Assembly (NCBI RefSeq): GCF_014333615.1
Contig: NZ_JACSCY010000001.1
Coordinates: 186,001-250,000 of the forward strand
Origin: Hymenobacter citatus
GTDB taxonomy: Bacteria > Bacteroidota > Bacteroidia > Cytophagales > Hymenobacteraceae
DNA length: 64,000 bases
Direction of reading: 5' to 3'
Of this stretch, positions 34,198 to 43,018 are shown in pieces (the first letter of the stretch is position 1; each line of letters begins with the position of its first letter). Below the pieces are notes generated by a model, which saw only the letters and a program-made list of their open reading frames with translations, did no database searches and was not told where the DNA came from. The translations under genes and the position numbers were made by a program.

Positions 34198-34380
34198 ACT
34201 AAAGCTAGAGGCTAGAAAGCTAGTTCCCCTCCTCAGATGAGGAGGGGCTAGGAGTGGTTGACAGCCGTTTAACGACCTCTAGAATCTAGCATTAAAAAAC
34301 GTCCTTCGGCTCCGGTCAACCACCCCTAGCCCCTCCTCATCTGAGGAGGGGAACTAGCTTTCTTGTTTTCTAGCTCTAGT
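34198..34380. repeat. Large inverted repeat (CTAGTTCCCCTCCTCA family)
   Basis: Arms at about 34198-34263 and 34314-34380 contain GCTAGTTCCCCTCCTCA, TGAGGAGGGGCTAGG and a GGTTGAC end; the right arm is the complement with few mismatches. The 50-bp centre is unrelated. The arms are themselves palindromic at CCTCAGATGAGG. It fills the gap before the hydrolase gene and is a candidate non-autonomous mobile element. Confidence 0.85.
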
Positions 34381-34396
34381 ATTTGCTCAACATCCC

Positions 34397-35197
34397 ATGC
34401 AAAACTCCCTCTTCCGCTACCTACTCATTACCCTGCTGACATTCGCCTGCGCCGCTACCGTCGCTTACGCTCAGCAAGAGCCCGGTTTCCAGCCCCGCAC
34501 CTACGCCGCCAAGGGCGGCCACACGCTGCCCTACCGCATCCTATACCCCGAAAACTACGACCCCGCCAAAAAGTACCCTTTGATACTGGTGCTGCACGGG
34601 GCAGGCGAGCGGGGCTCCGACAATGAAAAGCAGCTCACGCACGGCAGCAAGCTGTTCCTGAACCCCGAGAACCGGCAGCGCTTTCCGGCCATTGTGGTGT
34701 TTCCGCAGTGCCCCGAGGACAGCTACTGGGCCGCCACGAAAATCGACCGCACCCAGCACCCGCTCGACATCCAGTTTCGCTACGCCGATGGCCCCAATTG
34801 GCCCCTGCGCGCCGCCCTGGACCTGGTGCAGCAGCTACGCCGCCAGGAGCACGTCGATAAAAAGCGGGTGTACATCATGGGCTTGTCGATGGGTGGGATG
34901 GGTACGTTCGAAGCCCTGTACCGCGAGCCGAAGCTGTTTGCGGCGGCTACTCCCATTTGTGGCGGCGGCGAACCAAGCTCGGTGAAGCGCTACGCCAAGC
35001 GCCTGCCGCTGTGGGTGTTTCACGGTTCTGTCGACGACGTGGTGGCGCCCAAATACTCCCACGAGATGGTAGCCGCCATAAAACAAGCTGGCGCTCAGGT
35101 GAAATACACGGAATACCCCGGCGTGAACCACAACAGCTGGGACAGTGCCTTTGCCGAGCCGGAGCTGCTACCCTGGCTGTTCAGCCAACACAAGTAG
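34397..35197 (+). CDS. Secreted alpha/beta-hydrolase (COG4099 predicted peptidase/esterase)
   Basis: A 266-residue protein with signal peptide (cleaved after VAYAQ, about residue 26). Alpha/beta-hydrolase triad: Ser164 in GLSMGG, Asp213 or Asp214 in HGSVDDVV and His245 in PGVNHNSW; the oxyanion strand LVLHGAGERG is present. The family is often found in PULs, where it may remove acyl or other ester groups from glycans; peptidase activity is only a database name. It is placed between the GH144-type and GH3 genes and is probably part of the same transcription unit. Confidence 0.82.
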   Translation: MQNSLFRYLLITLLTFACAATVAYAQQEPGFQPRTYAAKGGHTLPYRILYPENYDPAKKYPLILVLHGAGERGSDNEKQLTHGSKLFLNPENRQRFPAIVVFPQCPEDSYWAATKIDRTQHPLDIQFRYADGPNWPLRAALDLVQQLRRQEHVDKKRVYIMGLSMGGMGTFEALYREPKLFAAATPICGGGEPSSVKRYAKRLPLWVFHGSVDDVVAPKYSHEMVAAIKQAGAQVKYTEYPGVNHNSWDSAFAEPELLPWLFSQHK

Positions 35198-35301
35198 GGT
35201 AGGGGCACCCCGGTTTTCGCTGACTCCATCAACGACCTGGGTTCCACCAACTGCCTACCCAAACCGATTTAGTGAACTCAAATTTCCCACACAGAATACC
35301 C

Positions 35302-37620
35302 ATGAATACACTTTCCCGCGCTGCCCTGCTGCTCACGCTGGGCCTCACGTTCACGGCGCCGCTGCACGCCCAACAGCAACCAGCGCCTACCCCCCAAGTG
35401 ATGCAGGACGACCCCAAGATGAAGGCGTTCATCGACAACCTAATGCAGAAAATGACGCTGGAAGAGAAAATCGGCCAGCTGAATTTGGTGTCGGTGGGCT
35501 TTGATGTGACCGGGCCGGTGGTGAGCAAGAACGTGAACGAGAACATCTCGAAGGGCAACGTGGGCGGCGTGTTTAACACCTACACGCCCATTGCGGCCCG
35601 CAAGCTGCAAGAGCTGGCCCTGAAGCAAACCCGCCTGAAGATCCCGCTGATTTTTGGCTACGACGTCATCCACGGTCACCGCACCATCTTCCCGATTCCG
35701 CTGGGGCTGGCTGCCAGCTGGGATGTGCAGGCCGTGGAGCGCAGCGCCCGCATTGCCGCCGAAGAAGCCTCGGCCGACGGCCTGCACTGGGTGTACTCGC
35801 CCATGGTGGACATTGCCCGCGACCCGCGCTGGGGCCGCGTGGCCGAGGGTGCCGGCGAAGACCCCTACCTTGGTTCGCGCATGGCCGAAGCCATGGTGCG
35901 CGGCTACCAGGGCTCCGACCTCACCAAGGAAAACGCCGTGATGGCCTGCCTCAAGCACTTTGCCCTCTACGGCGCCGCCGAAGCCGGCCGCGACTACAAC
36001 ACCACCGACATGAGCAAGGTGCGCATGTACAACGAGTACCTGCCGCCCTACAAAGCCGCCGTCGATGCCGGGGTAGGATCCGTGATGTCGTCATTCAACG
36101 ACGTGAACGGCATTCCCGCCACCGCCAACCGCTGGCTGCTCACGGATTTGCTGCGCGAGAAATGGGGCTTTAAAGGCTTCGTGGCCACCGACTACACGGC
36201 CATCAACGAGCTGGTAGCGCACGGCATGGGCGACGAGAAAGAGGTGGCAGCCCTGGCCTTGAAAGCCGGTGCCGATATGGACATGGTAGGGGAGCTGTTT
36301 CTGAAGCACCTGGGCGAAGACCTGAAAAACGGCCTTGTAAAGCAAGCCGATATCGACCTGGCGTGCCGCCGCGTGCTGGAAGGCAAGTACCGTCTGGGCT
36401 TGTTCAAAGACCCCTACCACGGTGTGTCGGAGAAGCGGGCCAAGAAGGTCATCATGAACAAGGACTTCCTAGCCGATGCCCGCGACATTGCCCGTAAGAG
36501 CATGGTGCTGCTGAAAAACGAAAACCAAACCCTACCCCTCAAAAAGTCGGGCACTATTGCCCTGATCGGCCCGCTGGCCCAGAGCCAGCGCGACATGATT
36601 GGCAACTGGAGCGGCGCCGGCGACTGGAAACAGGCCGTGTCGCTGGAGCAGGGCATCCAAAACGTGGCCGGCAAATCGGTGAAAATCGTGTACGCCAAAG
36701 GCGCCAACATTGCCGACGATCAGCAGATGCTCGACCGCCTCAACCACCACGGCGGCAACCTGGAGCTGGACAAACGCTCGTCGGAAGAAATGATCAAAGA
36801 AGCCGTGCAGGTAGCCCAGCAGGCCGACGTGATTGTGGCCGCCGTGGGCGAAAGTCAGGGCATGACCGGCGAAGCCGCCAGCCGCGCCGACATCGGCCTA
36901 CCCGGCCAGCAGCTGGCCCTGCTCAAAGCCCTCAAGCAAACCGGTAAACCGCTGGTGCTAGTGCTCATGAACGGCCGCCCGCTCACGCTCACCTGGGAAG
37001 ACCAAAACGCCTCGGCTATTCTGGAAACGTGGTTTGGCGGCACTCAGGCCGGCAACGCCATGGCCGACGTGCTGTTCGGCAATTACAACCCCTCGGGCAA
37101 AATCACGATGACGTTCCCGCGCTCGGTGGGGCAGATTCCGCTGTACTACAACCACAAGAGCACCGGCCGCCCCTACGCCGGCACCGACCCGATGGACAAG
37201 TACAAGTCGCGCTACCTGGATGAGGTGAACGAGCCGCTCTACCCCTTCGGTTTCGGCCTGAGCTACACCACGTTTGAGTACGGCAAGCCCGAGCTGAGCA
37301 CCACCACGCTGGGCCAAAACCAGCCGCTGGAAGTGAAAGTAACCGTGCGCAACACCGGCAACTACGACGGTGAGGAGGTGGCCCAGCTCTACCTGCGGGA
37401 TATGATAGGCAGCCTCTCGCGCCCCGTGCAAGAGCTAAAAAGCTTCCAGAAAGTGATGCTGAAAAAGGGTGAAAGCCGCACGCTTACCTTCCGCCTTGCG
37501 CCCGACGCCCTCAAGTTCTACAACAACGATCTGAACTTTGTGGCCGAGCCCGGCGACTTCCAAGTGATGGTAGGCGGCAACTCCCGCGACGTGCAAATGG
37601 CCAGCTTCCGGCTACAATAA
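35302..37620 (+). CDS. Glycoside hydrolase family 3 beta-glucosidase (BglX-like)
   Basis: A 772-residue periplasmic enzyme. ATG 35302 begins a signal peptide (MNTLSRAALLLTLGL, then LHAQ). The (beta/alpha)8 domain has VYSPMVDIARDPRWGR, KHFALYGAAE and the nucleophile Asp297 in KGFVATDYTA. The alpha/beta sandwich domain has AVGESQGMTGEAASR with the expected acid/base region, and a fibronectin III-like domain ends the protein. It removes terminal beta-glucose. With the GH144-type enzyme and SusCD it completes a glucan pathway. A GTG at 35272 is in frame but adds no signal-like residues. Confidence 0.94.
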   Translation: MNTLSRAALLLTLGLTFTAPLHAQQQPAPTPQVMQDDPKMKAFIDNLMQKMTLEEKIGQLNLVSVGFDVTGPVVSKNVNENISKGNVGGVFNTYTPIAARKLQELALKQTRLKIPLIFGYDVIHGHRTIFPIPLGLAASWDVQAVERSARIAAEEASADGLHWVYSPMVDIARDPRWGRVAEGAGEDPYLGSRMAEAMVRGYQGSDLTKENAVMACLKHFALYGAAEAGRDYNTTDMSKVRMYNEYLPPYKAAVDAGVGSVMSSFNDVNGIPATANRWLLTDLLREKWGFKGFVATDYTAINELVAHGMGDEKEVAALALKAGADMDMVGELFLKHLGEDLKNGLVKQADIDLACRRVLEGKYRLGLFKDPYHGVSEKRAKKVIMNKDFLADARDIARKSMVLLKNENQTLPLKKSGTIALIGPLAQSQRDMIGNWSGAGDWKQAVSLEQGIQNVAGKSVKIVYAKGANIADDQQMLDRLNHHGGNLELDKRSSEEMIKEAVQVAQQADVIVAAVGESQGMTGEAASRADIGLPGQQLALLKALKQTGKPLVLVLMNGRPLTLTWEDQNASAILETWFGGTQAGNAMADVLFGNYNPSGKITMTFPRSVGQIPLYYNHKSTGRPYAGTDPMDKYKSRYLDEVNEPLYPFGFGLSYTTFEYGKPELSTTTLGQNQPLEVKVTVRNTGNYDGEEVAQLYLRDMIGSLSRPVQELKSFQKVMLKKGESRTLTFRLAPDALKFYNNDLNFVAEPGDFQVMVGGNSRDVQMASFRLQ

Positions 37621-37644
37621 CATAGCGCAGATTGCTGGCTTACT

Positions 37645-37685
37645 GAAGTAGAGACACACTATCTTGTGTCGCATCGTTGAACAAC
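37645..37685. repeat. GTAGAGACAC repeat, family 3, single unit
   Basis: AAGTAGAGACACACTATCTT is followed by GTGTCGCATCGTTGAACAAC. The unit resembles those at 47175-47337 and the core of 46538-46620, including the trailing GTTGAACA word. Confidence 0.65.
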
Positions 37686-37727
37686 TTACAGCAGCGTTTG
37701 GCTACATACTCTATCAGCTACTACCCC

Positions 37728-37769
37728 AACAGCAAGGGCGCGACAAGTACTTGTTGCGCCCTTGCTGTT
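37728..37769. terminator. Bidirectional terminator between GH3 gene and histidine-kinase gene
   Basis: Stem AACAGCAAGGGCGCGACAAG pairs with CTTGTTGCGCCCTTGCTGTT with one G-T pair and a 2-base loop. It lies between two converging genes. Confidence 0.75.
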
Positions 37770-37786
37770 TGTTGTGTAAGCCTAAT

Positions 37787-39484
37787 CTAATCCTCAGAGC
37801 GGGTAGAGGGCAGCACAACGGTGAAGGTGGTACCCACGCCCAGGGTACTGCTGGCTTCCAGGGCGCCGCCCTGCTGCTGTACTAGCGAGCGAACCATATA
37901 CAGGCCCAGCCCGGCGCCCTCACCCTCGGCCGTGAGGCGCGTAAAGGGGCTGAACAGTCGGTCCCGGTCCCGCGACAGGTCAATGCCGACGCCATTGTCG
38001 GCAATGGTGAGCACCACGTTGTTGTCGCGGGTGCGGCTGCTCACGTGCACTACGGGCGCGCGGTCGGGCGCACGGTACTTAAGGGCATTATGCAGCAGGT
38101 TTTTCAGAATGCTTTCGAGGTAGGCCGGGGGAGATACCACCACCGGCGCCCGGCTGAAATCGGTCGTGATGGCCCCGCCCTGCGCGTGCATGTAGGCCAG
38201 CAGATCGGCGTATACGCGGCCAAACACGCCAGCCAGCTCCAGCTTTTCGGCTGGTGGCGCTGCCGTGTGCTGGCTGCGCAGTATCTCCAGCAGGCCCGAT
38301 ACGGTGCTCGTGAGCCGGTGCACTTCCTTGGTTAGAAGGGCCATAACGTGCTCCTGAGCCGCGCCAGCCGGCTCCTCGCGGTACACCTCCACCAGGCTTT
38401 GCAGGTTGTTGGCCGGGCCTTTCAGGTCGTGGGCTGCAATGTGCACAAAGGTGTCCAGCGAGTTGTTGGCTTCCTGCAAGGCCTGGTTGAGGCGGTTGGC
38501 CTCGTAAGTGGCCGCAGCATGATTCAGGGCCCGCCCGGCGTAATCGGCTACCAGGGAGAAGAAAGCGTAATAATTGGCGTCTAGCGGGCGGCGGGGACTC
38601 AAGCCCACAATTAGAACCTTGTCTGCCACGGCATCAGTTTCGTGCAGGCGCAGGGGAAGCAGCAGGGCCTGTGTGGGCACTGCGGGCCAGTTTTGGGCTG
38701 GCCAGCTACCAAAACGGGTAGGGAGGTCGTCTACCAGTAGAGGCTGGCGGGCCGACAGCGTTTCGGCTATCGGCCAGTACCGGCTGGTGGTAAGGGGTAG
38801 CTCGCTGGGGGCCGTTGGCTCGCCGGCGGGCAGGCCAAACCAGCCCGTGAGGCGCGCCAGCCGTGCCGGGTGGTCGATGCTGTACAACAGCGCAAACGGA
38901 ATATCGTCTGCGTCGGTGGCCAGGGAGGCTACTAGGTGCTGCGCCGCTTCCACGGGGCGGGTGGCCAGGGCCGCGTGCGCCATTAGGGAGCTAAACATGG
39001 CCAGCCGCCGCTGATTCAGCACAGTCATGGTGGTTTCGATGGCCGTTACAAAGATGCCGGCTACGTGGCCGTCTTCGTTGCGGATGGGGCTATGGCTGAA
39101 GGTGAAATACGTTTCCTCCACAAACCCCTGGCGATTGGGTAGCACCAGCTGGTTTTCGAAGTGCGTGCTATGACCCTCCCATACCTGATCGAAGATAGAC
39201 GTCAGGAAAGGCCACATCTCGTTCCACCAGGCCCGAGCCGGCTGGCCCAGCGCGCCGGGATGCTTAGTCTGCAAGATGGTAGCGTAGCCATCGTTGTAGA
39301 AGTGAATCAGTTCTGGTCCCCAATGCACCATCATCGGGAAGCGCGAGCCGAGCATAATCTGCACAGACGTAATCAGGCTTTGCGGCCAGCCAGCTACGGG
39401 CCCCAGCTTGGTGCGGGACCAGTCCAGCGTCCTGATTCGCTCGCCCATTTCTCCCCCTCCCGTAAATAAGATATCTGCACTCAT
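37787..39484 (-). CDS. PAS/GAF sensor histidine kinase
   Basis: A 565-residue soluble kinase without membrane segments. PAS-like domain about 30-150 (MMVHWGPELIHFYNDGY), GAF domain about 165-325, HisKA about 340-405 with phospho-acceptor His352 in HIAAHDLKGP, HATPase about 445-560 with N-box LLHNALKYR, G1 IADNGVGID and G2 GAGLGLYMV. The PAS opening (TLDWSRTKLGPVAGWPQSL) is common in phytochrome-like Bacteroidota kinases with unknown ligand. No response regulator is adjacent. A good promoter with a dyad at its start lies at 39515-39576. Confidence 0.9.
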   Translation of the reverse strand: MSADILFTGGGEMGERIRTLDWSRTKLGPVAGWPQSLITSVQIMLGSRFPMMVHWGPELIHFYNDGYATILQTKHPGALGQPARAWWNEMWPFLTSIFDQVWEGHSTHFENQLVLPNRQGFVEETYFTFSHSPIRNEDGHVAGIFVTAIETTMTVLNQRRLAMFSSLMAHAALATRPVEAAQHLVASLATDADDIPFALLYSIDHPARLARLTGWFGLPAGEPTAPSELPLTTSRYWPIAETLSARQPLLVDDLPTRFGSWPAQNWPAVPTQALLLPLRLHETDAVADKVLIVGLSPRRPLDANYYAFFSLVADYAGRALNHAAATYEANRLNQALQEANNSLDTFVHIAAHDLKGPANNLQSLVEVYREEPAGAAQEHVMALLTKEVHRLTSTVSGLLEILRSQHTAAPPAEKLELAGVFGRVYADLLAYMHAQGGAITTDFSRAPVVVSPPAYLESILKNLLHNALKYRAPDRAPVVHVSSRTRDNNVVLTIADNGVGIDLSRDRDRLFSPFTRLTAEGEGAGLGLYMVRSLVQQQGGALEASSTLGVGTTFTVVLPSTRSED

Positions 39485-39514
39485 ATGGCTGTAAAACTGC
39501 GCGTGGTATCACTA

Positions 39515-39529
39515 TTACCGAATTGGTAA
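39515..39529. promoter_or_regulatory. Small dyad at the kinase transcription start
   Basis: TTACC-N5-GGTAA, located just downstream of the -7 element, so it overlaps the likely start point. It could be an operator or a chance palindrome. Confidence 0.35.
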
Positions 39530-39541
39530 CAGTATAGAAAG

Positions 39542-39576
39542 CAAAAGTAGGCAGCCGCCACGAAGCAACCCGCAAA
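39542..39576 (-). promoter_or_regulatory. Putative kinase promoter, TTTG-N23-TACTTTTG
   Basis: On the minus strand, a -33 TTTG (39576-39573) and a -7 TACTTTTG (39549-39542) are separated by 23 bp. The start codon is 57 bp downstream. Confidence 0.6.
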
Positions 39577-39619
39577 TTCTACGTAGCATATTGTTCAGGT
39601 GATGCAGAAAGCCCTAGTT

Positions 39620-41044
39620 TTAGCGGGTAGGGCCGGCGTCGACGCCGGCTTGCAGGCGCGTTTGCGCGGCCACGGGCAGGGCACTCAGCATGTCCAGGCC
39701 GGTGGCAGCTTCCAGCGCATCAAGGCTCACGCGGTACTGGCCCCAGTTGGGGCTCACACTGTTGTCGTTGGGCGTGTCGATGGCAATGATGCGGGCCTGC
39801 CCGGCGGCAATGCGCTGGAGGTCGTTGGCGCCCTCAGGCAATACTACCAGCACTTTCCACACACGCTTGGGCACGGTTACGCGGCCCTGGTCGATGGTGG
39901 TGGCGGGGCCGTTGGCGCCTACCCCGCCCCGGCCGTAGCTACCCATCACGATATAGATTTCCTTGCCCTGCTTCACCAAGCTGCGGCCATACTCTTCCAG
40001 CGCCGACCACGTGCGCTGGTTGTTGTTGGGTGCTTGGGGTATCATGTTGGTCATCAGGAAGGTAGCCGAGTTGTCGTCCAGCGTGTAGGTGCGGTCGGCG
40101 GAAGGGCAGTTGTGGCCTTTGTCGAAGCCCGAGCCGGAGTAGCTTTTCGGCGTTACCTGGTAGAACTGCCGGGGTAGGGCGGGGTCGGGGCGAAAGTCAT
40201 CCTGACGCGGAGCCGAGCCCATTTCGGCTTTGCTCAGGTGCCAGCTCACCCAGGTAGGCGTACCGCGCTGGGCGTTGTAGCCCAGCGTGTACTGGGGCTT
40301 CGTCATCAGGTAGTTGCTGGGCGTACTCAGGCTGGTTGTGGCGCCGCTGGGGTTGCCGAGAAGCAAATTAGGATCTGAAGTAGGGTCTTGGGGCCTTGGG
40401 GGCTTGGGAGTTTGGGTAGGGACCGAGGGACTGGGGGACTGGGTTGTGGGGGACGGCGGGGGAGCAGTAGTCCCGCTGCTGGTCGAGAGCAGCTCGATGT
40501 CGTCGATGTTCAGGCGGCCTTTGCCAGTGTCTACTTTCCTGATTTCCAGGCGCACGAGAGCCGCCTGCGGCACCGTGAAGGTGGTGGTCAGCAAGCCCGC
40601 GCCGGCGGTGCGCACGGGTTGGCCTACCCGCGCGTAGCGCCGGCCGCCGTCTTGGCTCAGCCATAGCTCCCAGGTGCTGGCGGGGTCGGTGCCGTAGCTG
40701 GCGCTGCTGATGCGGATGGTGCGCACGCCAGTCGGCGCGTCGAAATTCATGCCCAAGCGGCCCCCTGCGCGCAGGCGCGCGGCGCGCAGGCCGTCCTTGT
40801 GGTCCTGGTCCGATGTGCCAATCAGGGCTTCCACAAAGTGCCAGGAGCCGGAGGGTAGGGCTTCGTCGGCGGTGGCGTAGGCGCCTTTGCTACCCGTTTC
40901 GAAGGTTTCGGTGAGGGGCGGGGCCGCCTGGGCTGTTGTGGTTTGGGCGGGGGTAGGGAGCACCACGGCCGCCGTGTGCGTTTCGGCAGACTGCTGGGAG
41001 CAGGCAAGCAGTGCCAGGGGCAGGAGCAGGAAAAGTCGGGCCAT
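39620..41044 (-). CDS. DNA/RNA non-specific endonuclease (NucA family), lipoprotein
   Basis: A 474-residue secreted nuclease. ATG 41044 starts a lipoprotein signal (MARLFLLLPLALLAC, Cys15); the frame upstream to 41299 is not signal-like and is rejected. Residues about 45-188 form a beta-sandwich resembling carbohydrate/discoidin-like modules (RRYARVGQPVRT, LNIDDIELL). Residues 190-225 are a Ser/Thr/Pro linker. The nuclease domain (about 235-470) has the beta-beta-alpha-Me motif DKGHNCPSADR (His311 catalytic) and MTNMIPQAPNNNQ. It degrades DNA and RNA outside the cell, for nutrients or defence. Its family's inhibitor fold (NuiA) occurs in the protein at 24910. Confidence 0.88.
   Translation of the reverse strand: MARLFLLLPLALLACSQQSAETHTAAVVLPTPAQTTTAQAAPPLTETFETGSKGAYATADEALPSGSWHFVEALIGTSDQDHKDGLRAARLRAGGRLGMNFDAPTGVRTIRISSASYGTDPASTWELWLSQDGGRRYARVGQPVRTAGAGLLTTTFTVPQAALVRLEIRKVDTGKGRLNIDDIELLSTSSGTTAPPPSPTTQSPSPSVPTQTPKPPRPQDPTSDPNLLLGNPSGATTSLSTPSNYLMTKPQYTLGYNAQRGTPTWVSWHLSKAEMGSAPRQDDFRPDPALPRQFYQVTPKSYSGSGFDKGHNCPSADRTYTLDDNSATFLMTNMIPQAPNNNQRTWSALEEYGRSLVKQGKEIYIVMGSYGRGGVGANGPATTIDQGRVTVPKRVWKVLVVLPEGANDLQRIAAGQARIIAIDTPNDNSVSPNWGQYRVSLDALEAATGLDMLSALPVAAQTRLQAGVDAGPTR
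40378..40445. repeat. GGTCTTGGGG-word tract inside the nuclease gene
   Basis: Tandem near-copies of GGTCTTGG, GGCCTTGG and GGGCTTGGGA lie inside the coding sequence, exactly over the Pro-rich linker (residues about 200-222). The words match the intergenic repeat at 11489-11597. Confidence 0.6.
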
Positions 41045-41398
41045 AGTGCGAAAGTACGAGGCCGATGGCAGAGTACCTCGACGGTGCTGCCCACAACGGC
41101 GCCAGACAATTCTCTGGCTCCGCTGACGCGCACGGCATTCTGTCCAAAAACCGGTGCCGGTGGGCGTAGTGAATACGCTTCCTGTACCCGGCAAGTCGCC
41201 TCCAGCAGCTGCACAGTGCTCTGGCCACTGGCTGGGCAACCAATAGTGAAGTTGAACAGTATGGGTACAATAAACCGGCTGTTGTCCTACTTTTGCCACG
41301 ATTGGTACAACTTTCGCCTAGAGTAGGCTAGCCACTTGTTTCTCTGTATTGAAGCCGGTGCACTTGTTCTGTTTTCCCACCCTCTCTCCTCGTCTGCT
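41045..41398. other. Divergent intergenic region between nuclease and M48 protease genes
   Basis: A 354-bp gap. It holds a likely promoter for the M48 gene (41288-41295) and, near 41051-41058, TACTTTCG on the minus strand, a weak -7-like element for the nuclease gene. No RNA gene, repeat or convincing small ORF was seen. Confidence 0.5.
41288..41295 (+). promoter_or_regulatory. Putative M48 protease promoter, -7 element TACTTTTG
   Basis: Match to TAnnTTTG, 103 bp before the start. The -33 region is not clear. Confidence 0.4.
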
Positions 41399-42841
41399 AT
41401 GTCATTTGTCTCATTCTCTGCCCGCCACGCCCGCCTGGGCGCGCTGGCCCTGCTGCTGCCCCTGGCCGGCACCACGGCTTTCCGCTCGCCCCAGCAGGCC
41501 AAGCAAACCAAGCAGCCCGATCCGCAGGTGATTGCGCAATTTGGCCTGCTCGATAATCCGGCTTTGCAGAAGTTCATCGATGTGAAAGGCCAGCAGATGG
41601 CCGCCGTATCCAACCGCGCCGATTACGGCTATAACTTCACCATCGTCGATTCGCCCATCATCAACGCCTTTGCTGCACCCGATGGCAACGTGTATTTCAC
41701 CCGCGGCATTATGGCGCACTTTAATAATGAAGCGCAATTTGCCGGCGTGCTGGGCCACGAGATTGGGCACATCACGGCCCGGCATGGGCAGAAGCAGCAA
41801 ACGCGCTCTACCCTGGCCACCGGGGCACTGCTGCTGGGGTCCATCTTTTCGAGCCGGATAGCCCAGCTTGCCCAGCCGTTGTCGCAGGGGGTAGGGCTGT
41901 TGTTTCTGAAATACGGCCGCGACGATGAGCGCGAATCGGATGAGCTGGGCGTGGCCTACAGCACCAAAATCGGCTACGACGCCAGCTACATGGCCGATTT
42001 CTTCCAGACCCTACAACGCGAGCAAGCCGCCACCGGGGCCGATGCCGTGCCGGATTTTCTGTCGTCGCACCCCAATTCGGCCGACCGCTACGCCACGGTG
42101 AAAAAGCTGGCTGCCCAGGCCAAACAACAAACGGGTGGCCGTGCCCTCACTGTGAACCGCAACTCCTACCTGCGCCTGATCGAGGGCCTGCCCTACGGTG
42201 AAGACCCGCGTCAGGGTTTCGTGGAAGGCGGGGTGTTTTATCATCCCGATCTGAAGTTTCGCTTCCCTATTCCTTCTGGCTGGAAGTCGCAGAACTCGCC
42301 TTCGCAATTCCAGATGGCCGAGCCCAATGGCAAAGCCGTGCAAATCCTGACCACGGCCGGCAACGGTACCCTCGAAAGCGCCGCCCAAAGCCTGGCCGAG
42401 CAGCTAAAATTGCAGTCGCCGCAGGCTTCGCGCACCACCATCAATGGCTTTCCGGCGGTGGCTATCCAGGGCAGCCAGGTAGGGCAGGACCAGCAAACCG
42501 GCCGACAGGGCATCACGGCCAGCACGCTTTCCTACGTGATTCAGGATGGCAAAACGCTCTACGCGTTCATTGGTCTGTGCGCGCCCAACACGCTCGGCAC
42601 CTATGGCCCCAGCTTTCAGCGCACAGCCCAAGGCTTTGCCCGCCTTACCGACGCCAACAAGCTGAACCGTCAGTCGGAGAAAATCCGCATCAAGACCGCC
42701 AAAGCCGGCCAAACGCTTGCGCAGGCCTTTGCGGCCAACGGCATTCCCAGCAAGCGCTACGAGGAGTTGGCCATCCTGAACGGTATGAAAACCACCGATA
42801 AGCTCAGCGCGGGCATGTTGTATAAAGTGGTAGGAAAGTAG
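41399..42841 (+). CDS. M48-family zinc metalloprotease
   Basis: A 480-residue secreted or periplasmic protease related to BepA/LoiP. The zinc site is H120-E121-x2-H124 in GHEIGHITARHG, with a third ligand in the ERESDELG motif. A signal-like hydrophobic segment is at 11-27 (RLGALALLLPLAGTTAF). Residues about 290-410 form a beta-rich domain of unknown role. The C-terminus (KIRIKTAKAGQTLAQAFAAN ... LNGMKTTDKLSAGMLYKVV) resembles a LysM-like repeat, suggesting peptidoglycan contact. It may act in outer-membrane protein quality control. ATG 41399 is chosen over the longer frame (41336). Confidence 0.88.
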   Translation: MSFVSFSARHARLGALALLLPLAGTTAFRSPQQAKQTKQPDPQVIAQFGLLDNPALQKFIDVKGQQMAAVSNRADYGYNFTIVDSPIINAFAAPDGNVYFTRGIMAHFNNEAQFAGVLGHEIGHITARHGQKQQTRSTLATGALLLGSIFSSRIAQLAQPLSQGVGLLFLKYGRDDERESDELGVAYSTKIGYDASYMADFFQTLQREQAATGADAVPDFLSSHPNSADRYATVKKLAAQAKQQTGGRALTVNRNSYLRLIEGLPYGEDPRQGFVEGGVFYHPDLKFRFPIPSGWKSQNSPSQFQMAEPNGKAVQILTTAGNGTLESAAQSLAEQLKLQSPQASRTTINGFPAVAIQGSQVGQDQQTGRQGITASTLSYVIQDGKTLYAFIGLCAPNTLGTYGPSFQRTAQGFARLTDANKLNRQSEKIRIKTAKAGQTLAQAFAANGIPSKRYEELAILNGMKTTDKLSAGMLYKVVGK

Positions 42842-42860
42842 GGCCCCGCGCAGGTACAAC

Positions 42861-42907
42861 AAGCCCCCGGCGCCGATGAAACTACGGTTTTGTTGGGCCG
42901 GGGGCTT
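42861..42907 (+). terminator. Intrinsic terminator after the M48 gene
   Basis: An 11-bp GC stem (AAGCCCCCGGC and GCCGGGGGCTT) with a 25-base loop. It lies 20 bp after the stop. Only a short T-stretch follows. Confidence 0.65.
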
Positions 42908-43018
42908 TGCGTATCCGTAGATACGACAGCGTAACGTAGTATTGTGCTTGCGCCTTGCTGCTTCAAGCCTATCTATAAGGTAGACTTGTTCCTGAATAAT
43001 AAGAATCGAAAAAACGCC

